Shown here piece after piece: positions 25,319 to 33,386 of a DNA stretch of 64,000 nt. The first letter of the stretch is position 1, and every line of letters begins with the position of its first letter. The stretch is from contig QAMJ01000012.1 in NCBI GenBank assembly GCA_003150355.1, positions 217,531 to 281,530 on the forward strand, in the 5' to 3' direction. The stretch comes from Clostridiales bacterium. GTDB taxonomy: Bacteria > Bacillota > Clostridia > Oscillospirales > Oscillospiraceae. Position numbers and translations under genes: made by a program. The notes beneath the pieces were generated by a model. It did not search any database. It was not told the DNA's origin and was given only the letters and a program-made list of their open reading frames with translations.

Positions 25319-26120
25319 ATGCCGTGCTCACGCCGTATTCACACCTGAGCGGACGCTCGGCAAAATAATTGCCCATGTCCCGTATTATCAGCCGAGCCGC
25401 GGCAATATTGCCGCCCTTGCCGAAATGCGGATTTTTCATCCCGGCGTGCAGGTCTGTGTTCTTATCCATGCTCAGGCTCTTTGTATCGATCACGTGCAGG
25501 TCATATTTTGCGGCGATCTTATTTATCGTTTCATTCGTGGTTTTCACATCGCCCTTGGTAGCGAAAATATTCATCAGCACTATCCGCGCATCGGGGTTGG
25601 CGTCTTTGACGGTCTCGATGATCCTGCAGTAGTACCCTGTCTCCGTTTCGGCAAAATCATTATAGCCGCCGAAAGGATCAACATCTGTGTCCAGTGTATC
25701 CGTCAGCCCGTTATTCGTGCCGAGCCAGATTATCACCGTGTCATAATCGGTATAATCATAGTCACCGGCTTTTTCGATGTACCAGTCCGAGGCCGAGTAC
25801 CCGCCAACGCCTGCATTGACGACCTCCGTATTCAGCATGCGCCCGAGATAGTAGGGATAATTCTGCTCTATGGCGGCTCCGTCCATACCGGCGCCGAAAT
25901 ACGCGCCTTCGGTCAGGCTGTCGCCTATGCACAGTATTTTGCCCATAGCGTAAGCCCAGTTATCATTCCTGTTCGGGTCCAGCAGTTCATTCGCTTTTCT
26001 CACTGCGGTACCTGTGACGCCCGGACGCAGCACACAAAGCATGACGGCCGCCGCCAGCAGGAAAACCGCTGCCGATGCGCATATGCCTTTTATCGATATT
26101 CTGTGTACAGCTTTCTTCAT
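25317..26120 (-). CDS. Membrane-anchored SGNH/GDSL hydrolase
   Basis: 267 residues. N-terminal membrane helix (ICASAAVFLLAAAVMLCVL, residues 13-31), then the SGNH fold: block I ILCIGDSLTEGAYFG with the catalytic Ser near 66, block II Gly in NAGVGGYSASDW, block III IIWLGTNNG, and the C-terminal HFGKGGNIAAA in which His is the general base. An esterase acting outside the membrane on acetylated wall polymers or lipids; substrate not decidable. Divergent from the XRE regulator, whose putative operator overlaps its promoter region. Confidence 0.85.
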   Translation of the reverse strand: MKKAVHRISIKGICASAAVFLLAAAVMLCVLRPGVTGTAVRKANELLDPNRNDNWAYAMGKILCIGDSLTEGAYFGAGMDGAAIEQNYPYYLGRMLNTEVVNAGVGGYSASDWYIEKAGDYDYTDYDTVIIWLGTNNGLTDTLDTDVDPFGGYNDFAETETGYYCRIIETVKDANPDARIVLMNIFATKGDVKTTNETINKIAAKYDLHVIDTKSLSMDKNTDLHAGMKNPHFGKGGNIAAARLIIRDMGNYFAERPLRCEYGVSTA

Positions 26121-26166
26121 TCCTGCCGTCCCTCATGCCCTGCTTATAATATCATTGCTATTGATA

Positions 26167-26196
26167 ATTATAATAGTGGTGCACTGTGTTTGTCAA
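26167..26196 (-). promoter_or_regulatory. Promoter of the SGNH hydrolase gene
   Basis: TTGACA, 18 bases, TATAAT on the minus strand; the -35 is one base from the palindrome at 26198. Confidence 0.75.
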
Positions 26197-26197
26197 C

Positions 26198-26224
26198 TTC
26201 ACTTTTAGTTAAACTAATAGTGAA
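26198..26224. promoter_or_regulatory. Probable operator between divergent SGNH and XRE genes
   Basis: Imperfect palindrome: TTCACTTTTAGTT on one side and AAACTAATAGTGAA on the other, 12 of 13 pairs matching around the centre. Lies at the -35 of the hydrolase promoter and just upstream of the regulator's ribosome binding site. Confidence 0.65.
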
Positions 26225-26238
26225 AGGCGGTGGCTCGT

Positions 26239-26592
26239 ATGAGGGAGAAGAAAGCAATAAACATTGAGATCGGAGAGCGTGTCAAAGCCGCGCGCGAGCA
26301 GGCCGACATCACGCAGGAGCAGCTCGCTGAGCGCATAGATGTGTCAACTCAGTATGTCTCCGACCTTGAGCGCGGCGTAGTGGGAATATCGGTGCCGACG
26401 CTGAAAAACCTTTGCGTGGCTCTCGGCATATCCAGCGACCGCATACTTTTCGGTCAAGCGCAGGGCGGCAGTATGCCGGCGCTTACAGACAAGTGCAGGG
26501 TCCTCAGTCCGTCACAGTCGGCCATGCTCGCCGACATTATTGACAGCTTCATACAGGCAATCCTTTCAGAGCGTCAAAAGCAGGAACCGTAA
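26239..26592 (+). CDS. XRE-family transcriptional regulator
   Basis: 117 residues. The Cro/C1-type HTH occupies residues 9-66 (ERVKAAREQADITQEQLAERIDVSTQYVSDLERGVVGISVPTLKNLCVALGISSDRILFG); the remaining 50 residues are a short helical tail, possibly for dimerisation. The ATG at 26239 lies 8 bases after AAGGCGG. Divergent orientation and the shared palindrome suggest it represses itself and the SGNH hydrolase. Confidence 0.88.
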   Translation: MREKKAINIEIGERVKAAREQADITQEQLAERIDVSTQYVSDLERGVVGISVPTLKNLCVALGISSDRILFGQAQGGSMPALTDKCRVLSPSQSAMLADIIDSFIQAILSERQKQEP

Positions 26593-26636
26593 CAGAATAT
26601 CAGACTGTCAAAAAAGTATTTTGCCAGTCTGCTTGA

Positions 26637-26669
26637 AAATCTGAACTTTCAAAAAAGTTCAGATTTTTT
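26637..26669 (+). terminator. Terminator of the XRE gene
   Basis: AAAATCTGAACTT pairs perfectly with AAGTTCAGATTTT and is followed by TTC-TT. Confidence 0.85.
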
Positions 26670-26679
26670 CTTATTGGAC

Positions 26680-26711
26680 GTGAAAGACACCCCTCCTGGG
26701 TTTCTTTCACC
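26680..26711. repeat. Isolated inverted repeat
   Basis: GTGAAAGA and TCTTTCAC, 15 bases apart, with CACCCC/GGGTT partly pairing inside. No gene adjoins it; purpose unknown. Confidence 0.4.
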
Positions 26712-26779
26712 GTATCTTCCTTCCCGCAGCTTCACCATCAGTTGACACGCTCAATATGACTCTTTCAGAAAGCCATAAA

Positions 26780-26819
26780 CAGAGGGAGAACACACATAAA
26801 GCTGCGTGTTCTCCCTCTG
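26780..26819 (-). terminator. Hairpin after the short YitT-like gene
   Basis: CAGAGGGAGAACAC pairs with GTGTTCTCCCTCTG (17 pairs with a single mismatch, 6-base loop); the T-tract on the minus strand is short (TTTAT). Confidence 0.65.
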
Positions 26820-26829
26820 AGATATTGTG

Positions 26830-27462
26830 TCAAAGTTCCTCCGCCGGTTCGGCGCCTGCATCCGGTGCGGCAGGCTTTTTCTTTGCCACAAGGCCGATGA
26901 GCTGGCCTGACAGGATGACCGTCAGGAGCGAATAGGCGATGCGCCGGAGCGGGATATAGCTCAGCGACAGGGTCAGGACGATAAGATCCTCCACGAGGTA
27001 CACCCACTGGATGCCGATCCCTGTGAGCTTTTCAATGGACATCGCAAGCGCATCGTCCCCGCCGGAGGCTCCGCCCATACGCACGCCAAGCCCGACGCCG
27101 ACGCCGATGAACAGCGCGCCGACGAGCGCCGCGAGCAGCGGCATATCCGCAATGCCCGGCCAGAGCGGCGGGAAATGCTCAAACAACCAATAGAACGCCG
27201 AGAAGCTGCCGCCGGCGACCACCGACATGATAACAAAGCTCCTGCCGAGGACTGCCGCGCCGAGGATATAGCAGGCGGCGTTGAGCACCAGCGACGAGAG
27301 CGCCGGTGAAATGCCGAACCAGTGGTGCAGCAGCAGAGTAAGGCCGAGGATGCCGCCCTCGGTGACACCGGAAATGGAGTGGATATTATACAGCCCGAAA
27401 GCCTGTATCGCGCTGCCAAGAGCGGCAATGGCGCAGGCCTTCGCACTAACGCGGGATTTCAA
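26830..27462 (-). CDS. YitT/YczE-like membrane protein, short form
   Basis: 210 residues with five to six membrane helices. The family feature GVRMGGASGGDDALAMSIEKLTG near residue 125 parallels CGGAMDGIEVMAV in the longer YitT at 10560, and VTEGGILGLTLLLHHWFGISP near residue 33 parallels its first loop. The soluble DUF2179 tail is missing; the protein ends in an Ala/Pro/Glu-rich tail. Start appears to be TTG with AGGAAAGG 10 bases ahead. Function unknown. Directly downstream of prfB on the same strand (24-base gap), perhaps cotranscribed. Confidence 0.8.
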   Translation of the reverse strand: MKSRVSAKACAIAALGSAIQAFGLYNIHSISGVTEGGILGLTLLLHHWFGISPALSSLVLNAACYILGAAVLGRSFVIMSVVAGGSFSAFYWLFEHFPPLWPGIADMPLLAALVGALFIGVGVGLGVRMGGASGGDDALAMSIEKLTGIGIQWVYLVEDLIVLTLSLSYIPLRRIAYSLLTVILSGQLIGLVAKKKPAAPDAGAEPAEEL

Positions 27463-27486
27463 TTTAACAAAACCTTTCCTGTAATA

Positions 27487-28596
27487 TCACGTCTCTGCCT
27501 TCATGGACAGATACGCGTTTATGAAGCCGTCAAGATCGCCGTTCATGACATTGTCGATATTGCCGTTTTCATAGTTCGTGCGGTGATCCTTGACAAGCTG
27601 ATAGGGCATGAACACGTAGGAGCGGATCTGGCTGCCCCATTCGATCTTCATCTGCACACCCTTGATATCGCTGATCTTTTCAAGATGCTCGCGCTCCTTT
27701 ATTTCGGCGAGCCTTGCGCGCAGCATGTTGCGGCAGTTTTCGAGGTTCTGGAAATGGCTGCGCTCCACCTGACTGGACACGACGATGCCCGTCGGGATAT
27801 GGGTCAGACGCACTGCCGATGAGGTCTTGTTGACCTTCTGACCGCCCGCGCCGGAGGAGCGGAACACGTCCATCTTGATATCCTCATCGCGCAGCTCGAT
27901 CTCGTTATCATCGTCGCTTATCTCGGGCATGACCTCGACAGCGGCAAAGGAGGTGTGGCGGCGTCCGGCAGCGTCAAACGGGGAGACGCGGACAAGCCTG
28001 TGTATGCCGTGCTCACTCTTGAGGAAGCCGTAGGCATTTTCGCCCTCGATCATTATCGTTGCGCTCTTGATGCCGGCCTCGTCCCCGTCGAGATAGTCCA
28101 TGACCCTGACCTTATAGCCGTGGCGGTCAGCCCACATGTTGTACATACGGTAGAGCATCGAGGCCCAGTCCTGCGCCTCGGTGCCGCCGGCACCGGCATG
28201 GAAGGTGAGGATCGCGTTGTTCGCGTCATACTCGCCGGTGAGCAGAGTGCCGAGTCGGGTTTCCTCGACCTTCTCGGAAAACTGCTTGTACTCGCTCTCA
28301 AGCTCCTCGAGCATCGAGTCGTCGTTCTCCTCAATGGCCATCTCGCATATGGTGTACATATCGTCCCACGCGGCGCAGAGCTTCTGGAAGTTCTCGACCT
28401 TGTTCTTGAGCGTCTTGAGCCGCTTCTGGACTTTCTGGGATTTCTCCACATCGTTCCAGAAGCCCTCGCGCTCCGAGGCCGCTTCAAGCTCTTCGATCTC
28501 TTTCTGCGCGCTTTCGAGCTTCAGCGCGCCGCGCAGATCCTCAAGACCGGGCTTTGCGTTATTGAGCTTTACTTTATATTCTTCAAATTCAAGCAT
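27487..28596 (-). CDS. prfB: Peptide chain release factor 2
   Basis: 369 residues. Recognises UGA and UAA stops. The stop-codon tripeptide is visible in VRVSPFDAAGRRHTSF and the catalytic GGQ in SSGAGGQKVNKT. The N-terminal coiled domain reads straight through LEDLRGALKLES: the usual programmed +1 frameshift site (CTT-TGA-C) is not present, so expression is not autoregulated that way. I take the ATG at 28596 (MLEFEEYKVKL); the ribosome binding site is weak (AAGTGG). Confidence 0.95.
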   Translation of the reverse strand: MLEFEEYKVKLNNAKPGLEDLRGALKLESAQKEIEELEAASEREGFWNDVEKSQKVQKRLKTLKNKVENFQKLCAAWDDMYTICEMAIEENDDSMLEELESEYKQFSEKVEETRLGTLLTGEYDANNAILTFHAGAGGTEAQDWASMLYRMYNMWADRHGYKVRVMDYLDGDEAGIKSATIMIEGENAYGFLKSEHGIHRLVRVSPFDAAGRRHTSFAAVEVMPEISDDDNEIELRDEDIKMDVFRSSGAGGQKVNKTSSAVRLTHIPTGIVVSSQVERSHFQNLENCRNMLRARLAEIKEREHLEKISDIKGVQMKIEWGSQIRSYVFMPYQLVKDHRTNYENGNIDNVMNGDLDGFINAYLSMKAET

Positions 28597-28712
28597 TGTT
28601 TTAACCACTTTCAAATGATTTATTTCATAGATTATTATTATACACAAAAAACGAGGGCTTGTAAATTGCTTTTTTTATACGCAATTTGAGCGCTGTTACC
28701 GCGGCTTTGCTC

Positions 28713-28741
28713 TTCCAATTTTGCGCTACAGGTGTTATAAT
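28713..28741 (+). promoter_or_regulatory. Promoter of prs
   Basis: Extended -10 TG-T-TATAAT at 28733-28741 with a weak TTCCAA 17 bases upstream. Confidence 0.5.
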
Positions 28742-28815
28742 CAACATGACTGATTATGCACCCGGAAACGGGGCAGGATAAAATGAATAAAGACGATTAC
28801 GGAGGAAAAAGAGAA

Positions 28816-29778
28816 ATGATCTCACACGGCAAGGAAATCAAGGTCTTCGCAGGCAATTCCAATCCCGAACTGGCCGAGCATATCTGCTCTGAACTTTACA
28901 GGACACTCGGCAAGGCGGACGTTGCACAGTTTGCCGACGGCGAATGCTCCGTTTCCGTGTTTGAGCCGGTGCGCGGCAAGGACGTTTTCATTGTTCAGTC
29001 CACCTGCAACCACGTCAACGACAACCTCATGGAGCTGCTCATTATGATCGACGCGATGCGCAGAGCCTCCGCAGGCCGTATCACCGCGGTCATTCCCTAC
29101 TTCGGCTATGCCCGTCAGGACAGAAAGGCCAAGAGCCGCGATCCCATCTCCGCAAAGCTCGTCGCGAACCTTATCACCACCGCTGGCGCGGACAGAGTGC
29201 TGACGATGGATCTTCACGCCGCGCAGATTCAGGGCTTCTTCGATATCCCTGTGGACAATCTTCTCGGCTCCCACCTGTTTGTAAAGCACTTTGTCAATAT
29301 GTTCGGCAAGGGCAATGAGGACGTTATGGTCGTCTCTCCCGACGTCGGCAGCACCGCGCGCGTGCGCGCTTTCTCCATGAAGCTCGGCGTCAACATGGCC
29401 ATCGTCGACAAGCGCCGCGAAAAGGCCAACCAGTCCGAGGTCATGAACATCATCGGCAATGTCGAAGGCAAGACCTGCATCCTGCTTGACGACATCGTCG
29501 ACACCGCCGGTTCCCTCTGCGGCGCAGCCAAGGCTATCAGCGAGATAGGCGGCGCAAAGAAGGTCTACGCCTGCGCGACCCACGGTGTGCTCTCCGGCCC
29601 CGCTATCGAGCGCATCGAGAACAGCTGCATCGAGGAGCTGCTCCTGCTCGATACCATCCCTTATCCCACCGACAAGCCCGCGTGCAGCAAGATCAAGTAC
29701 ATCTCCACCGCGCCGGTTTTTGCCGAGGCTATCAGAAGAATTTACGAGGAAGTCTCTATCTCCAATCTTTTTGATTAA
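28816..29778 (+). CDS. prs: Ribose-phosphate pyrophosphokinase
   Basis: 320 residues, standard length. Makes PRPP from ribose-5-phosphate and ATP. Contains the flexible ATP loop YFGYARQDRKAKSRDPISAKLVANLI, the pyrophosphate motif VVSPDVGSTARVRAF and the PRPP signature CILLDDIVDTAGSLCGAAKAI. I chose the ATG at 28816, with GGAGG 10 bases before; two in-frame ATGs upstream (28756, 28783) would add a non-conserved extension. Followed by pth, its usual partner in Firmicutes, after a hairpin-rich gap. Strong C-ending codon bias indicates high expression. Confidence 0.95.
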   Translation: MISHGKEIKVFAGNSNPELAEHICSELYRTLGKADVAQFADGECSVSVFEPVRGKDVFIVQSTCNHVNDNLMELLIMIDAMRRASAGRITAVIPYFGYARQDRKAKSRDPISAKLVANLITTAGADRVLTMDLHAAQIQGFFDIPVDNLLGSHLFVKHFVNMFGKGNEDVMVVSPDVGSTARVRAFSMKLGVNMAIVDKRREKANQSEVMNIIGNVEGKTCILLDDIVDTAGSLCGAAKAISEIGGAKKVYACATHGVLSGPAIERIENSCIEELLLLDTIPYPTDKPACSKIKYISTAPVFAEAIRRIYEEVSISNLFD

Positions 29779-29781
29779 GTC

Positions 29782-29945
29782 AGAAGAAACGAATACCGTT
29801 CCGTTTCCGCCGTGGCGGCGAAAACTGCACTATATTCGTTCCTTCTTCCTCTTCAAATCGAACCCGCTTCGCTGGGCTTCGATTTGAGTTACGGAGGTTT
29901 ATAGTTCCGTTCCCGCAGCGCCGGTTTGCCCGGCGCTGACGGGAC
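29782..29945. repeat. Three consecutive hairpins in the prs-pth gap
   Basis: First, AGAAG-A-AACGAATA (29782-29795) pairs with TATTCGTT-C-CTTCT (29833-29846) around an inner CCGCC/GGCGG. Second, CAAATCGAA-CCC / GGG-C-TTCGATTTG at 29854-29886. Third, GTTCCCGCAGCGCCGG / CCGGCGCTGACGGGAC at 29909-29945. None has a T-tract. The gap holds no gene. Could be processed RNA between prs and pth or a palindromic insertion. Confidence 0.6.
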
Positions 29946-30045
29946 ACGGCGTATCAGTGCATTAAGTATGTAAACCGATTGCCCGAGCGGCAATCATGTT
30001 ATCAATAAAAGTTCTCCAACATCTCCAGCATTGGGGTGAAAACAA

Positions 30046-30633
30046 ATGCTTTTCAAAAAGCCCGGCGGGGTAAGCTGGCTCATCGTGTTTCTCGGCAACC
30101 CCGGGCTTAAATATGAGGGCACCCGCCATAACGCGGGCTTCATGGCGGCGGACGCCATGGCCAAGGAAAAGAATATCAGCATCAACCGCGCACGCTTCAA
30201 GGCGCTCACCGCGACGGTCGATATAGGCGGCGAGAGCGTCATGCTCATGAAGCCGCAGACCTTTATGAACCTCTCCGGTGAGGCCGTCATTCAGGCGGTA
30301 CGGTTCTATAAGATACCGCCTGAGCACGTTATCGTCGTGTCGGACGAGATAAGCCTGCCGATCGGCAAGCTGCGCATCCGCGTCAAGGGCAGCGCCGGCG
30401 GGCACAACGGACTCAAAAACATCATCGCCCAGCTCGGTACCGACGCTTTCCCGCGCATCCGCATCGGCGTCGGCGCGCCCCCGCACCCGGACTATGATAT
30501 GGCTGACTGGGTGCTCTCCGCATTCAAGGATCAGGACGCCGTCGATATGCGCGACGCTGCGCTCCGTGCCGCCCATGCTGCCGAGTGCTATATCACCGAC
30601 GGAGCCGACCGCGCCATGAACCGCTTTAATTAA
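30046..30633 (+). CDS. pth: Peptidyl-tRNA hydrolase
   Basis: 195 residues. Frees tRNA from peptidyl-tRNA dropped by stalled ribosomes. The family signatures are present: VFLGNPGLKYEGTRHNAGFMAADAMA with the catalytic His in RHNAG, MKPQTFMNLSGEAV, and GSAGGHNGLKNIIAQLGTDAFPRIRIG. GGGGTG precedes the ATG. Downstream of prs in the same direction. Confidence 0.96.
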   Translation: MLFKKPGGVSWLIVFLGNPGLKYEGTRHNAGFMAADAMAKEKNISINRARFKALTATVDIGGESVMLMKPQTFMNLSGEAVIQAVRFYKIPPEHVIVVSDEISLPIGKLRIRVKGSAGGHNGLKNIIAQLGTDAFPRIRIGVGAPPHPDYDMADWVLSAFKDQDAVDMRDAALRAAHAAECYITDGADRAMNRFN

Positions 30634-30712
30634 ACGCAGCGCCGCATTAATAATTCCTAAGTCTTTTATTGGAACTTTTCCAGATAAATATATTGCACTC
30701 AGGAGGTTGACA

Positions 30713-31906
30713 ATGAAAAAAAGCTGCATCGCAATGCTCCTGGCGGGAGGACAGGGCTCCCGTCTGTATGCCTTGACTCAGAATGTAGCCAAGCCCAGCG
30801 TCCCCTTCGGCGGAAAGTACAGAATAATCGACTTCCCGCTCTCCAACTGCGCAAACTCCGGTATCGACACCGTGGGCGTTCTGACGCAGTACCGTCCGCT
30901 CCAGCTCAACAGCTATATCGGCAGCGGCCAGCCGTGGGACCTCGACGTGTCCGACGGCGGTGTGTACATCCTGCCGCCGTACCAGAGCGCGGGCGAGCGC
31001 GGCTCGTGGTTCTCCGGTACCGCGAACGCGATCTATCAGAATATAGGCTTCATCGAGAGCTACGATCCCGACAACGTGCTGATCCTCTCGGGCGACCATA
31101 TATACAAGATGGACTACTCGGATATGCTGCGCGAGCATATCGAGAAGGACGCCGCCTGCACGATCTCCGTGCTGCAGGTCTCGATGGAGGAGGCCACCCG
31201 CTTCGGCATAATGAACGTCGGCCCGGACGGGTACATAAATGAGTTTGAGGAGAAGCCCAAGCAGCCGAAGAGCGACCTTGCCTCCATGGGCATATACATC
31301 TTCAACTGGAAGAAGCTGCGCGAATACCTCATCGCCGATGAAAACGACCCGAACTCCGACAAGGACTTCGGCAAGAACATAATCCCCAACATGCTTGCCG
31401 CAGGCGAAAAGCTCTGGCCGTACCGCTTCAGCGGCTACTGGCGCGATGTCGGCACCATCACGAGTCTCTGGGACGCGAACATGGATATGCTCTCTCCCAC
31501 GCTCATTAACCTCTACGATCCCGACTGGCCGATCAGCGCGCGCAGCCCGATCTGCCCGCCGCATTACACCGGCGAGCACGCCGAGATCATCCACTCGATA
31601 GTCACCGAGGGCTGCGAGATCGACGGGCATGTCGAGAACTCCGTGCTCTCCCCCTCCGTTAAGGTGCAGACCGGGGCGAACGTGTGCTACAGCGTGCTCA
31701 TGCCCGGCGCGGTCGTCGAGTCCGGCGCGACCGTTGAATACGCCATTATCGGCGAGAACACCGTCATTCATTCCGGCGCTCATGTCGGCTCCGCGCCCGA
31801 CGGCTCGGACGACTGGGGCGTCGCCACCTGCGGCCCGAAAATCGAGATCGGCTCCGGCGCGCGCGTGCCTGCCGGCGCGATGATCTACACCGGTGAGGAG
31901 GTTTGA
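30713..31906 (+). CDS. glgC: Glucose-1-phosphate adenylyltransferase, catalytic subunit
   Basis: 397 residues. Makes ADP-glucose for glycogen synthesis. Nucleotidyltransferase domain with LAGGQGSRLYALTQNVAKPSVPFGGKYRIIDFPLSN at the start, GTANAIYQNIGFI and LSGDHIYKMDY in the middle, EEKPKQPKSDLASMGIYIF at the sugar site, then left-handed beta-helix repeats. AGGAGG is 6 bases before the ATG at 30713. Four bases before glgD; GlgC and GlgD form a heteromer in Firmicutes. Confidence 0.96.
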   Translation: MKKSCIAMLLAGGQGSRLYALTQNVAKPSVPFGGKYRIIDFPLSNCANSGIDTVGVLTQYRPLQLNSYIGSGQPWDLDVSDGGVYILPPYQSAGERGSWFSGTANAIYQNIGFIESYDPDNVLILSGDHIYKMDYSDMLREHIEKDAACTISVLQVSMEEATRFGIMNVGPDGYINEFEEKPKQPKSDLASMGIYIFNWKKLREYLIADENDPNSDKDFGKNIIPNMLAAGEKLWPYRFSGYWRDVGTITSLWDANMDMLSPTLINLYDPDWPISARSPICPPHYTGEHAEIIHSIVTEGCEIDGHVENSVLSPSVKVQTGANVCYSVLMPGAVVESGATVEYAIIGENTVIHSGAHVGSAPDGSDDWGVATCGPKIEIGSGARVPAGAMIYTGEEV

Positions 31907-31909
31907 GCA

Positions 31910-33022
31910 ATGAAGGATTTTCACGGAATTATCTTTGCGTACAACACTTTCCCTGAGCTGCGCGAGCTTGTCAAATCCCGCACGGCGGCGTCGCTCCCCG
32001 TCTGCGGCCGCTACCGCCTTATAGACTTCCCGCTCTCTTCCATGCGCAACGCGGGCATCCTCGATGTCGGCGTCATCGTCCAGCGCGATTATCAGTCCCT
32101 GCTCGACCATATCGGCAGCGGCAAGCCCTGGGACATGAGCCGACGCGACAACGGCCTGCGCATGCTCCCGCCCTTCGGTCTGCCCGAGTACCACAAGGGC
32201 AACTACACCGGCACGATGGAGGCGCTCAACGCCGTCTCTACCTACATAAAAGATATCAAGAGCAAGTACGTCGTGCTCATGCTCGGCAACCTCTATGCGA
32301 ACATCGACCTCACCGTTCCCATGAAGCAGCATAAGCGCTCCGGTGCGGAGATCACCGCGATCTGCGCCGACCGCTGCGTTGACGGCAGCCGCCTGCGCTA
32401 CGTCACCGGTGATGACGGTTTTGTGAAGCACATGCTCATAAAGCCGCGCGACGAAAGCAAAGGCGTCGCCTCGCTCGAAGCGTACATCATTAACCGCGAT
32501 GTGCTGCTGCGCCTGATGGACTATTCACACGAGCATAACCTCTACCGCTTCCACAAGGACGCGATAGACTACTATCTTGCAAACGGGGGTAAAATGGGGA
32601 TATACGTCCACCATGGCTACTCCGCCATTATCCACAGCGTTGACAGCTACTATCACGCCAATATGGATATGCTCGACGCGGCAAACCGCGGCGACATTTT
32701 CCCCGCCGACCGTCCCGTGCGCACAAAGATACGCGAGGAGGTCAGCACCTATTACGGTGAGCACTCCTCCTCTCTCAACTGCCTTGTCGCCGATAACTGC
32801 ATCATCGAGGGTGAGATTGAAAACTGCATCGTCTTCTCCGGTGCGCGTATCAGCGCGGGCGCAAAGCTCAAGGACTGCATCATCATGCGCCGCTGCACAG
32901 TCGGCGAAAACTCGGAGCTTAACCACGTCATCGCCGACAAGGCCGTCGTGTTCTCCGCCGGGACGGTGCTGACCGGAAGCGACAAGCTGCCCATCGTGGT
33001 GCCGAAAGGCATAGGAATCTAA
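31910..33022 (+). CDS. glgD: GlgD, non-catalytic partner of GlgC
   Basis: 370 residues. GlgC-like fold, but the substrate loop is degraded: it opens FHGIIFAYNTFPELRELVKSRTAASLPVCGRYRLIDFPLSS, lacking GGxGxRL. It therefore modulates rather than catalyses ADP-glucose formation, as for other GlgD proteins. The C-terminal beta-helix repeats (NCIIEGEIENCIVFSGARISAGAKLKDCIIM) are intact. Tightly coupled to glgC. Confidence 0.95.
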   Translation: MKDFHGIIFAYNTFPELRELVKSRTAASLPVCGRYRLIDFPLSSMRNAGILDVGVIVQRDYQSLLDHIGSGKPWDMSRRDNGLRMLPPFGLPEYHKGNYTGTMEALNAVSTYIKDIKSKYVVLMLGNLYANIDLTVPMKQHKRSGAEITAICADRCVDGSRLRYVTGDDGFVKHMLIKPRDESKGVASLEAYIINRDVLLRLMDYSHEHNLYRFHKDAIDYYLANGGKMGIYVHHGYSAIIHSVDSYYHANMDMLDAANRGDIFPADRPVRTKIREEVSTYYGEHSSSLNCLVADNCIIEGEIENCIVFSGARISAGAKLKDCIIMRRCTVGENSELNHVIADKAVVFSAGTVLTGSDKLPIVVPKGIGI

Positions 33023-33047
33023 GCGCAGCAACTACCTAACTTGCTAT

Positions 33048-33082
33048 AAAACAATGCGACCTCCGGCCGCATTGTTTTTCCC
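33048..33082 (+). terminator. Terminator after glgD, copy 1 of a duplicated hairpin
   Basis: AAACAATGCG pairs with CGCATTGTTT, then TTTCCC. The 35-base unit recurs exactly 240 bases downstream. Confidence 0.8.
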
Positions 33083-33086
33083 GCTT

Positions 33087-33117
33087 GTCAAAACAGTCCT
33101 GTAAGGACTCTTTTGAC
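33087..33117 (+). other. Strong hairpin downstream of terminator copy 1
   Basis: GTCAAAA-C-AGTCCT pairs with AGGACT-C-TTTTGAC: 13 pairs, a single C-C mismatch and a 3-base loop. Confidence 0.65.
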
Positions 33118-33125
33118 CGCGCTTT

Positions 33126-33197
33126 CCGCCGAGCATTTTGAAAGCATTCAAAATGCTGTTACCGAAAGCCTTGAAACATCAAGGCTTTCGACGGCGG
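33126..33197 (+). ncRNA. Predicted three-way-junction RNA element
   Basis: Outer stem CCGCCG / CGGCGG encloses two perfect hairpins: AGCATTTTG / CAAAATGCT and GAAAGCCTTG / CAAGGCTTTC, joined by GTTACC. No frame codes through it. The region between this and terminator copy 2 (33198-33287) shows no gene. Confidence 0.5.
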
Positions 33198-33287
33198 TTT
33201 ATCCGATTTGAGGCGGGCCTTGCCCCCTCAAGCTCCCCCGTTGCTCTGTTTCTTTACTTTGCAGCATAGTTTTCTTGACTGGCAGAC

Positions 33288-33323
33288 AAAACAATGCGAC
33301 CTCCGGCCGCATTGTTTTTCCCC
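33288..33323 (+). terminator. Terminator hairpin, copy 2
   Basis: Same 35-base unit as at 33048, perfect over the hairpin and the TTTTTCCC tail, now 64 bases before glgP. The two copies flank the hairpin element. Confidence 0.8.
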
Positions 33324-33327
33324 GATC

Positions 33328-33345
33328 TTCGGTAACGTTACCGAA
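33328..33345. promoter_or_regulatory. 18-bp perfect palindrome upstream of glgP (operator candidate)
   Basis: TTCGGTAACGTTACCGAA is fully self-complementary with a central CG, like LacI/GalR-family operators. It is also the inside of a larger stem CCCGATC (33321-33327) / GATCGGG (33354-33360). A possible promoter TTACCG, 17 bases, CATACT starts in its right arm. Confidence 0.6.
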
Positions 33346-33386
33346 ACTTATATGATCGGGCATACTCTACTCCACGGAGGTAATAA

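Noticed and set aside
33048..33323. CRISPR array, because of the repeated 35-base hairpin unit
   Set aside because: Only two copies, 240 bases apart, each a self-complementary terminator with T-run; no spacers or cas genes.
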